A DNA stretch of 64,000 nucleotides, taken from NCBI GenBank assembly GCA_024336345.1, contig JANFOG010000001.1, forward strand, positions 3,410,001-3,474,000, written 5' to 3'. This document shows, piece after piece, positions 24,002 to 34,407 of this stretch. This stretch comes from Mariannaea sp. PMI_226 (taxonomy: Eukaryota; Ascomycota; Sordariomycetes; Hypocreales; Nectriaceae). A program made the translations under genes and the position numbers. A model generated the notes under the pieces. It searched no databases, had not been told where the DNA came from, and worked only from the letters and a program-made list of their open reading frames with translations. Every line of letters starts with the position of its first letter. Position 1 is the stretch's first letter.

Positions 24002-24680
24002 CGTGGGCGCGGATATACAAAGAGCTCGTTCGGGACAGTGGAGGAGTTTGGCGGCTATGTAAAAACTGTTGAGTCAGGGTATGGACTGTAAAGGTGTCCA
24101 CGCGATGATCGCCCTGCCGTGGGGGGGAGGGGAGCTTTTTTGGTGGGGTAGTAATTGACAGCACCGAGAGAGAGCACGACTGCGGGGTTGGAGTTGGTCA
24201 GTAATAATGGCTGGCCTGCTTGCTTGTTTGCTTGCTTCTCTTGCCAGGTAAGCATGGGATACAAAATAATGGTGAATGCACAGGGGAGTCGTTGTAATAT
24301 TCTGTAGCTATGGCACTGCTCTATTGACTAGGTAGCTATGTCGGTATATTTCTGACCACCCAGTTCGTACGCACATGACGTTTCATCTCTGTATCGAGAT
24401 TCCATAGTGCCAAATAGCCCATCGTGTCCAATTCTACCGACGTGACACGTTTCTACTCCATTATTCATCATTTATCATAATTCTTATTAAAAAAAAAATA
24501 ACATTTCCGTAATTATAAAACCCCATAGCCCGCGGAAATGACCCTGGTGGCACTTGGAAAATAGTCATGTTGGGTTGCACTGTCTGGGCCTGGCACATGT
24601 ATTCCTCAGTTGTACCCCAAGCTTAATAGACTACCGTGTCGAGCCGAGGCCAACACTAGTCTTTGTTATTTTTTTTTTTC
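24002..24680. other. NMT1 upstream region and 3' end of the next gene
   Basis: About 680 bp: the promoter and 5' leader of NMT1 (minus strand, so to its right) and the 3' flank of the gene ending at 24681. Includes an A9 run near 24489 and a T14 run near 24669. No coding frame of note. Confidence 0.5.
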
Positions 24681-26679
24681 TCAGTGATGTACAGTTGAAG
24701 AGTCATCCATGATCACCTTGAAAGTCGTGGTGGAACCAAAAGTCCAGCTCTCCAATGTACCCTTCATCTCGTAGCATCGCCACCCAAGCTTCTCATGTCG
24801 GTGCTGCTGTGAGTCTGCGGCAGTGAATGAAATCGCCGTCTGATGGATGTCTGAATAGTCCGTGAGACACAACTGTCCGGGTTTCCCTGTGACCTGGATC
24901 CCCGCTACGCCCAATCGACATTGACCGAGCGCTCTGCGTCCGCCATTATCATATTCAAGCAAAATTCCCTTACTCATACCCGTGTCCTTCTCATAGAAGA
25001 TTTCAGCCTTTGAGACACCTTGTAGGGGAGCTGATGAGAAACAGGCTTGCTTGTGGAAAGGTCGCCCACACGGTTGCCGTGGGTGGATCTGGGTCTTTTC
25101 CTTTGTGTGTGGGTAGGCCCCAAAAGTGCTTAATGAGCCCAGCTCGAGTACATCATGGACAAGCGTAGGGCGGTCTTCGGCGCTAATTAGAAAGTCTTGC
25201 GTCGAATCTTTGTGGTACGGGCCGAGTGAGATGTCTCCAGATTTCGACATGCGGACCTAAGCCAATGTTAGAGAACATGAGTCTGGGATCAACTTCTTGA
25301 TGGCCTCTTACCAAGAAACTGGGCATGCCCATTGTTCCTCGACCATCAAACATCTTTAATCTTATACCAAAAGCGGTGATATAATCTTCTTTGCTGAAGG
25401 GCAGATGCACCCAGATAGCATCTTGCTGCTGTATGTGCATCAGACGCTTCCAGGTTGGCAACGCGGATGGTTCCTCTGAAGTGTGGCCGTGAATGGCGCT
25501 GATTGTGTAAGGTGATATGAAAAAAGTAATACCAGTACACTTACTTGTATCTATGGATGCGAAACGAGTCGATGAAGAGATAGTGCGTATATATGGGAGG
25601 CATTGTCGGAGGACTGGCGGCGTTGGTGTATCCCATATATAACTGGGGATTGACCTCATAGCTCCCCCGAGCCTTCCAAGGCCGAGCTGCTCAGTATTAG
25701 TACAAGAGAACTATATTTCTTTCAAGTGAGGCCATCACTGACTCTGAATGTTACCAATACTCCAGCCAGATCCGGGATCGGTCTCACAATATAGACCATA
25801 TTCTCGGACCGGAATTTGCCCACTTTTGGCATTTCTGACAGTCTTTCGATCTTCCGAAGCCCTTGTGCATCGATGGTGAGACGAACGATAGGCTTTGCGG
25901 AACACCGTTCAATGACTGGAGCGCTTCCTCTTTGCCATGAAAAAACGTCACCAAGATATGCTAAGATTTGCCCAATCTGGTTCGTTTCAGATAAGGCAGC
26001 TGCTAGTTGTAAAACTGAGCTGTAACGCCATAGACTAATTGTTGGTGTCTGGTTCCATATCATTTGGGATATCTCATTTGGCATTGAACGCAGCTGGGGC
26101 ATCTCACAGACATCTGCAGCCCGGTGCATGGCAGCAATGATGTCCATCCCAGGCGAGAGGTTGAGGGGATCGGCCTCGAACCAAGGTCGCCTCCAGCAGG
26201 CTGCTATCCACAAACGATGGATCCCGTCGTCGGATCGACATGTTCGTGTGAAAAGTCTGAGACAATCCGCGTGCACAGTTGCGTACTCCGAACTGGTATC
26301 CCGAGGGTAGGCGATCCAGCCGCGCTGCAGTGACATGTAACCACCAAGCTCGGAATATCTAGTCTTTGGAAAACCGCCAAGATCTTGGGTTTGGACAGTT
26401 TTGCTCTTAAATATCCCATGAACTTAAAATTTGAAGTCTTGGTCAGTCAAAATGAAGTCACAGAGGAAAGGGGAGGTGCCGCAGAGGCTCGTCAATAGTG
26501 ATTTGGCTCTCATGTCTCGCCGAGGGTGGGTACCTGTACATACGAGATATGATGTGGTCGCCCGTGTTGAATGTGAATCCGCAGACTCCGCATTGAAGGT
26601 AGACTGGAACCGCTCGGGGACGGATGTCGAAGGTATCCGGTAGAAGCTGAACGTTGCAACTCGTTCTTCGAGAAGCCAT
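24681..26679 (-). CDS. Unrecognised fungal protein with an N-terminal CxxC motif
   Basis: I join four exons (26679-26544, 26422-25743, 25686-25312, 25256-24681) into 588 residues; every join keeps frame. Residue 30 onward reads 'CGVCGFTFNTGDHIIS', followed by 'HADCLRLFTRTC', so two Cys pairs with a His could bind a metal. Later come 'WDTPTPPVLRQCLPYI' and a C-terminal beta-rich region with a Trp-Thr-Phe-Gly-Ser patch. This CxxC start and WDTPTPP layout recalls a lineage-expanded family of uncharacterised Pezizomycotina proteins, some labelled F-box-like; no function is established to my knowledge. There is no signal peptide or membrane span. The first intron (121 nt) and the GTCAGT donor of the second are the least certain boundaries. 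Confidence 0.6.
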
Positions 26680-27595
26680 ATTTGGAGTGTTTTACCAGAT
26701 CCCTCGCGTGCCCTGGCTCGGCAGTGACGGCGTCTTTCTTATAGCCATCGTGCGGACAGCTAGGTTCTCTAGTGGCAGCCGATGAACTCGTGATCCTTCT
26801 GACCATGCAGCGATGCGCCAAACTGCAAAAGGACAGCGCGGCGAAGGCTATCTGCGGTTTCTGGCTTCGTGGGGTGGAAAGCTGGGTGTAAGTGAGTAGT
26901 AGCATTGAGACTATCGCTAACTCGGCGGGGGCGTAAGTTACAGTTTTGTGCCTTTGCTTAATGCGAGCTCCCCCGTCGGCCGAATAAGATGTGTCTTGAA
27001 AGGCTATTGTCCTTACTTGCTCCCGAGGAGCCATTGTCGATCCCGCTCCGTATCTACCTTTCCATTCCATGCTCGTAGCTTGAGTGCCTTCTATTACAGT
27101 GTTCGCGGTGAATAACAACGTTGGAAGGAAATATATCGGCATTTAAAAGAGCTTCATTGTTCTACTTGGGTAAACTACCTCGCCATATTTGTGTGTAGAC
27201 ACAGCCCTATTGAGTTCAAGACTGCTTTTTTTCTTTCTTTATCCTTTCAGTCTGAATCGAAAAAAAAAAAAATTCTCTTCAAATATTATTGCCCACACAT
27301 ACCTAGTGCTGTTCACATCCTTATTTCTATCATACTCTTCTCGCTCTGCAAGACGAAAAAATTATTCTAGTAATATTGTCACCTAGCGCACATGCATTTA
27401 AGACCAAGGTTCCTTCTAGTTCAGAAGGAAATGATCAATACAATGGCTTTACATGATAATCCTTTATATATTTGCGTTTTGCTATCTAGGCAATTCATAC
27501 ATTGCATGACACCTAGATTATGTGCTTCTTTTTGCATGCAAAGTCCAAGTGAATGTGATAGCTCTCTCCCCGGTTGTTTACCCTGATATCATTCC
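26680..27595. other. Upstream region of the CxxC gene and 3' flank of ADE2
   Basis: About 900 bp. A 210-codon minus-strand frame (27142-26510) overlaps the CxxC gene start in another frame and shows no domain. The stretch 27220-27590 is A/T-rich, with a long A run near 27260 and CT repeats, and probably contains the ADE2 3' end. Confidence 0.5.
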
Positions 27596-29545
27596 TTACT
27601 TTTCCAGATACGCCTTCCATCCGATCTGACTTAGCTTTGCAGCCTTGGCCTCGACCTCTTCCCTCATACCCTCCATGAAGTCAGCCATTGCCTTTTGGTA
27701 TTTGAGGTCTCCAGTTCCAAGGATACGAACGGCCAGCAGAGCAGCATTAGTTGAGTTGTTAATGCCCACTGTGGCCACGGGACACCCGCGAGGCATCTGC
27801 ACGATGCTCAGGAGGCTGTCCTTTCCGTCTAGGTGCGTAGCCTTCACGGGCACGCCGATGACGGGAATGGGTGTCTCAGAAGCAAGCATACCGGGGAGCG
27901 CGGCCGCACCACCAGCTGCAGCGATAAGAACGCGAATTCCACGTGCGGCGGCAGACTTGGCCAACTCGCTCATCAACACAGGGGTGCGGTGAGCAGAGGT
28001 GATGGTGAAGTCGTAGGGAACATGGAAGCGTTCAAGGACTTCGAACGCTCCCTTGAGCACGCCAAGATCAGAATCAGAGCCCATAGTGACAACAACCAGA
28101 GGATTCTTGCTATCACGAGATGAGGCTGATGGCACTGGGGGGGCTAGCTGTGTAACAGGAGCCTCGGGGCGCAGCTGGGCGGAGGCAGCGGCTAGTCGCT
28201 CCACGCGAATGCGGTCAACCTCCTTGACCAAAGGAGCAGCCAACTCCTCAAGGTTAGCATCGGGAGAGTATGATGTAACAGTGACATGTCCGATCTTGCG
28301 GCCCGGCTTGGATGACTTTCCATACAAGTGGAGGAAAATATCCATGTCGTCGCTGTAAAGGGAATATGTGAGGTCAACCAGTGCGTCATGAGACTCCTCC
28401 ACGGCACCTCCCAAAATGTTGAGCATGATCGCGCTTGAAACACGAGGCTGTAGCTTGATGTTGGCAGGGACAATGTTGAGGATTGAGCAAAGCTGTGCTC
28501 TGAATTGTGACATTGAGGGCACTGCCTCAATTGTGTAATGCCCAGAGTTGTGACTGTAAAGCGAACAAATATCAGCGATTATTCCAGCACAGCAGCTTCG
28601 GAAGCCGGGATGCTACTTACGGTCTTGGGGCAACCTCATTGATAACCAAGGAATCTGCCGCAGGGTGAGCTTTTATACATGACCTATTACCGAGATAGGG
28701 GTGAACGTACCGTCTGGCAGGAGGAACATTTCAACAGCAAAAACACCTCTTCCTTTCAGCGTTCGGATGACATCGGCAGCCACCTTTCTCGCCCTCTCGC
28801 AGACTTCAGAGGAAACATCTCGCGGGGGGTAGAAGACCTTGGTGCAGATGCTCTCTTCGTGGATAGTCTCAACAGCAGGATAAGCGTGAACACCAGTCAG
28901 GTTGCCTTGGTCATCCTCAGTTCTCATGACCATCACGGCCAACTCGTACTTGAAAGGCTGAAACTTTTCAGCGTAGAGAGGAAGCTTTCCCATGTCTCGA
29001 ATCGCCTCCTCAAAGTCCTCTGGGCCATTTACTTTGAAGTTGCCCCGGCCATCGTAAGAACCCTTGCGCGCCTTGAGCATGAAGGGGAAGCCGAAGGTTT
29101 GTGCAACCTTTTCCAGAGAGGCTTGCAGAGCAGCTCCAGACTCAACAGCCAACTGCGGCGCAATTGGGATACCTGATTTGCCGAAATGCTCCTTCTGGAG
29201 GTACTTGTCCTGGATCAAACGAAGGGTCTCCCATGATGGATGCACGGGCACCTTCTTCATCTGTCCATCGACTTCAACGCCCTTGGTAGCAATCTCCTCC
29301 AAGACTTCGGTGTCGATATGTTCAATTTCAACTGTGAGAACATCACATCTCTTAGCGAGCTCACGGATCTTCTCGGGATCCTTGAATGAGCCTGTGACGT
29401 GCTTGTCGTTCTGGTTAATCTGCTTCGTGGGGCAGTTGGCTTCGTCGAGCACGGCGATCTCAACATCAAGCAGGGCAGCCTGCTCCTGGAGCATTCGCCC
29501 CAGCTGCCCACCGCCAAGAATTCCGATGACTGGTCCCTTAGCCAT
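27596..29545 (-). CDS. ADE2: Phosphoribosylaminoimidazole carboxylase (AIR carboxylase)
   Basis: Three exons (29545-28711, 28654-28621, 28553-27596) encode 608 residues. The middle exon is only 34 nt and supplies 'DSLVINEVAPRP', a conserved ATP-grasp segment, so its reality is well supported. The fused enzyme carboxylates AIR to CAIR in purine synthesis. The N-terminal PurK-like half begins 'GILGGGQLGRMLQEQA' and has the ATP-grasp core 'MLKARKGSYDGRGNFKV'. The C-terminal PurE-like half carries 'VVTMGSDSDLGVLKGAFEVL' and 'ITSAHRTP', the substrate-binding motifs. Fusion of the two halves is normal for fungi. Loss of this enzyme gives red, adenine-requiring colonies in yeast. Next upstream, head to head, is NPT1, another PRPP-linked nucleotide gene, 1.9 kb away. 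Confidence 0.97.
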
Positions 29546-31427
29546 TGCGCAAAAGGATGGTAGGGATTGGGATGAGGTCTAAACGGTCACAATGTGGGAA
29601 TGACCTTTTTCAAAGAAACCACTCCAAAGGCGTCGTCGATGAGCATGCCTCCCCTACCTAAGCGGGGTTTATCTAATGGGAATTTTTTTGGGGTGACTCT
29701 TCGGCCTTAGTTCCCGAGCTACGGAAGGCCAAAAGGCTGAGTGTTTTAAAAGTCTTTTTTTTTTCTTTTTTTTCTCTCTTAGTGAAGTGGGCACACTACA
29801 GTTCACGCTGGTTCTAAATTTAAAACGGTGTAACCACTAACAAGCTCATTCCGCTGCGCTTCAAGAGCTTGAGCTGCAGCTCAATAAATGAGAACATACA
29901 AGCAAAGGGCCAATTTTAAATATATTATTTGCTCTCTTAATAAGCTGGCCTATTCAATTGCTCACCCAGCCCAAGAACATATTTTATTTCGACTTGGGTT
30001 TAGAACGCTGAGCACAACGGGCTTTCTCAAGTGATCGCCCCAATCGCCTTAGTTACTTCACAGCACTGACCCCAAAAGCTTCTAAATCAAATGCAAGTGA
30101 TATATAATTATACCTTGCCTAGTAGCAAAAACTACAATGACCAGGGTATAGCGCACACACTTTAGGCTGCGGCACTTATCATATCACCATGGATTCCATC
30201 TGGAGTAGAGTTGCACAAATAGATATAGCTCAAAAAAAAAATTGAAAACAAAAGAATGTGTCAACGAGAGACAGTTTCGGAACCCAATCCCACAAAGGCA
30301 CATCTGGCAGCTATTGTTTGATACCCAGCCTCCACAGATCTGTCAGTGGACGAGGAAAGAGTTGTCTCACCTTCAGTCCCTTTCGTGTGGGGCCCCTGGT
30401 CGATGACATGTGCTGCTCAGCTCAGACCCAGTGATAAATGTTATACTACTTTTCCAAATGCCAAATTCTATATCATGCAAAATCCTGACTACCCTATTAG
30501 CTGCAGGCTGGAGGAGTCTATTCTTCGCTGTCTGATGAAGGTCGCAATGAGTCGCGGCATGAACGAGGGGGGAATTATCATCTACTTGTGATGTAGCTGA
30601 TGAGATTCGCGAGTCCATCAGCAGAATGCCACTTGTCCACAGCAAGGCGGTCAAAATGTCTCAAACTATCAATCATGGCCACAAGTAAGGCGTACACGAA
30701 GGGGAATGTTCTTCGACCCGTCAGCCTGTTCGTAGTGGTGTTCTGTAGCCAACTCCGGCCACCGAAAAAATACTGGCGAACTCAACGCTCAAAGGCTTTC
30801 CTACGCGTTGGCAGTGGAGGAAGCGTTTTTCCGGTTACAACGATTTAGGTGGAAGAAAAGATGAAAATGGCTTGATTTCTCTTCTACATTCCTATCTCCT
30901 AGGAAATGTGCCATAGTATGTGACGGGGCTTGGAGGCTTTCAAGATAGTATCCACGTCTAGGCGCCCATTGGCTGGTGGGGCTGCTCAGCTAATCAGTTG
31001 GCTAGATTCCGCAACACCAAACTTTGTCCCAATAGGACGATGTCGGCTTAGAGGAATCTCTGTCATACTTATTCAATCGACGAAAGCCGAATCATCCTGG
31101 ATAATGCCAATCTCGGTGAGAGTACAAGCCGTCGAATGACCCCCAAAACAACTGTCAACTGTCGATTTTGCGTTCTCGATCCCTTGGCCAGCTTGGCTTC
31201 CCCGCAGTCCCGCGACATACCCTGTTCGCTTTGTCGGCGTCTCCCGCAACACCCTGCGTGACAAATTGAAGGGTCATTTCTATTTCTTTTTCCCTAGGTA
31301 GCTGCTGGCTTCCGCACTTCCGGATCTCCGACCCTCTTTGAAACCCTCTCAATTTCTCGCATTCTCAACAAGCGAGCTGTCCGAATTGCCATCCAGATAC
31401 ATACCACCATCTTGACGAGCTATCACC
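29546..31427. promoter_or_regulatory. Divergent upstream region of ADE2 and NPT1
   Basis: A 1.9-kb spacer between the divergent start codons. The ADE2 side has a T-rich run at 29755-29780. An A/T-rich block at about 29800-30250 contains several TTTAAA and TATATAATTA stretches and could be a decayed repeat. No coding frame longer than about 93 codons is present, and none has a motif. The last 150 bp before NPT1 are CT-rich. Confidence 0.5.
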
Positions 31428-32982
31428 ATGGACTTTAATAGCTCGTCCCCGTTCCCCGAAGGGGTCATCTCCTTCCTCGATACCGATTTGTATAAACTTA
31501 CTATGCAATGCGCTGTTTTCAAGTTCTTCAAAGACGTTCCTGTTACCTACGCATACACAAACCGCACACCAGACAAAAAGCTCTCTAGAGCTGCGTTCAA
31601 GTGGCTTGAGGAACAGATCAGAAGTATGCCTAGGCTGCATTTATTTTCCTCTTCACAATGGCGTGCGGAAATAGCTAACATATTAGTTTAGAGTTGGGTT
31701 TCATATCCTTATCTAACGAAGAGTATAAGTTCCTCGAAAGCAACTGCACATACCTTTCTGCCGAGTATCTTCAGTTCCTCAAGGAGTTTCGCTTGCGTCC
31801 TAGAGAACAAGTCACTCTGGTCTTCACCCCCATTGGCGAGGATACTGGAGCTGAGTCGGTAGTGGGCGATGTGGACATTCAAATCAAGGGAACTTGGGTT
31901 GATACAATTCTCTACGAAATCCCCATGCTCGCATTGACATCCGAGGCCTACTTCAAATACATGGACACAGATTGGAATTATGATGGCCAAGAAGAGCAGG
32001 CTTTCAACAAGGGTATTCAGTTGCTGAAGGCAGGCTGTATTACGTCTGAGTTCGGAACACGTAGACGCCGTGACTACCACACTCAGGCTCTGGTTTTCAG
32101 AGGTCTTGTTAAAGCTTCTAAGGAGGCAGAGAAGAAGGGTTTCCCTGGAAAACTATCGGGAACGAGTAACGTCCATCTGGCTATGCGCTTCAACATCCCT
32201 CCCGTTGGTACTGTCGCTCATGAGTGGTTCATGGGAACCGCATCCATTGTTGGCGACTACCAGAAAGCCACTGAGGAGGCTCTTCGACACTGGGTTGGAT
32301 GTTTCGGAAACAAGCTCGGCATTGCGCTGACTGACACCTTTGGTACCCAAGAGTTTCTCCGAAGCTTCAGTTTACCTGTGCGCACAGTTGAAGGCGGTTT
32401 CCCCGCAGAAACATTCCAGAAGGAAGACGGAAGCATGAAGACGTACGCTGAAGTCTTTGCTGGAGTTCGCCAAGATTCTGGTGACCCTGCTGAGTATACC
32501 AAGACCCTGCGCGACTACTATGACAAGGAGGGTATCAAAGACAAGAAAGTCATTGTGTTTTCAGACTCGCTGAACATTGATCGCTGCCTGGAGTATAAGA
32601 AAGTATCTGAGAACTTGGGCTTCCAACCGACTTTTGGTGTGGGAACTTTCTTGACGAATGATTTCACCCATCTTAAAACGGGAACCAAGTCAGTACCACT
32701 GAACATTGTCATCAAGCTCAGTTCAGCTGCGGGACGACCTGCTATTAAGATTAGGTATGTCATTTTTTTTTCTTTCTTTTTTTGGGGGGAGGGGCACTTT
32801 TCAATTATCTCTTATTCCATCCATGTTGCTGGTTTGTCTAACTCTCTAATAGTGACAACATTGGCAAGAATACTGGTGACAAGGAAACCGTCGAGAAGGT
32901 CAAGGTAGAACTCGGCTACGTTGAGCGTGACTGGGAGGAGGGCGACGAAACTGCACGATGGGGAAAAGAAGAGGAAAAGTAG
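31428..32982 (+). CDS. NPT1: Nicotinate phosphoribosyltransferase
   Basis: Three exons (31428-31623, 31692-32754, 32853-32982) encode 462 residues. The enzyme makes nicotinate mononucleotide from nicotinate and PRPP, the entry step of the Preiss-Handler NAD salvage route. '[20 protein letters not shown]' opens the chain as in yeast Npt1. '[17 protein letters not shown]' and '[20 protein letters not shown]', followed by His-Glu-Trp, carry the phosphoribosyl-binding and phospho-His region. '[12 protein letters not shown]' is the PRPP/NMN contact loop. The joins give '[15 protein letters not shown]' and '[15 protein letters not shown]', both family-like. The second intron has a long T/G-rich tract near 32763-32795. 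A C-terminal Glu-rich end is normal. Confidence 0.95.
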
Positions 32983-34407
32983 ATTTGAAATAGAGTGATA
33001 GAATCCCGTTTGGCGATGTCCGCAAGAGCAACGTCGATTTGGAGCGCAAGCTCGCTTGGAGACCTTCGGGTGTCTCCTTTGACCACGTCTGCAATAAGCT
33101 TATCACAGTAGTGTGATAGGAAGCAGTGCTCCGTCTGGGTGTACAACTGCCAGGACAATGTCATTTGACATGGCGGCCTGCATTCCCGAAAGTGCGTTAG
33201 ACGCGATGAAATGATACCATATCAGCGTTAACAAATGTTGAACTTGTACCGTGAACTGAACAGATTTTCAATCAAGATTACGTATCAAAGTAACGAATGG
33301 GTACGCTACATTTACAGTACAATACCACTCAAGCAGGTCTCATTATCATACTTGGACAAACAGAACCACTCTAGCTTTGCTCACTAGCATAACCCTCAAT
33401 CTGAAGGTACATAAGTAAAAGGATGACATGTTACACAAATAGGAACTGTTATTTTACGAGACAAGTTGTGTGGTGTTATGGTTATCAGAGTGCCACTTTG
33501 AGCGGCAAATCACGCGTGACTACTGCTCTGAATCTCAAGTAAATTCGCTCTGCATGGGGTTGAGCCTGTCACTTCGTCTCACAAAGATATGCTGGACCAC
33601 ATCCCAGAGACATAGAAAAACTATTGAGAGCGGGTAAAAACGAGACAGCAGTAACGAAATCAGCCTAATGGCTGTCATTGTACTGTCCCTGGAAGAAGGG
33701 AGCGCAGAGTGCCCAAGTAAGCTCAACAGGTTGAAATATACAGAACATGACAGCTTATCTGCACCTGTCTGTCACTTTCCCTGGGAGACGCCTTAGTGGC
33801 TCTGATTCACGTGTGCAAGCACGCTCCTCTAGGTTCTCGATTGTGCTATATCCTTTGGTAAGATGCGTGCTCGATAGATTGGTAGGTACCTTAGGCATCT
33901 CACAATACATGATCCGAATAAGGTACCTATACTCAAGGTAGCTATGCCCGCCCAAACTCGCTCAGTTGTTCCAGCTGCCTTTCTATTTTCTTTTCTAAAA
34001 AGCCTTCTCTAGCCTTTTTTCTTCTCTCCTTCATTTTCGTAGCTAACTCAAATTATCTTATCGTCCCATATGGCGCATGAATGCTTATTAACACAACTCC
34101 GGTCTGATTCTTGAGTGTGGGCATGCATCTGTTTACGCGCCTCGTGCCAATGTACGTCCCCTTCAATCTCTCTTTTTCTTTCACCTCTCATACGTGTCCA
34201 GCATTTTCACGTGGTTTAGCCCTAAGGGCCTTCTTCTCTCTACAAGAAAAAAAATACAAACGCAACTCTGTGAGTCTTCATTCTGGATGAGTCGACACTT
34301 GTTCGCAAGTCTAGTTTCTGTTTGTGTTTGGAGGACTAATCATATTGTCTTCTTTCGATCTGTAGTCGTACAGAAATCAACCTCGAAGATATCGTTACAC
34401 CAACACA
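32983..34407. other. Intergenic region with two AGGTACCT palindromes
   Basis: About 1.4 kb between tandem genes. AGGTACCT occurs at 33884-33891 and 33921-33928, only 37 bp apart. The right part (33970-34240) is rich in CTT/TTC and is probably the promoter and leader of the next gene. No coding frame is convincing. Confidence 0.5.

Noticed and set aside
26510..27142. 210-codon minus-strand frame overlapping the start of the CxxC gene
   Set aside because: No domain, odd composition, and it overlaps exon 1 of a better-supported gene in another frame.
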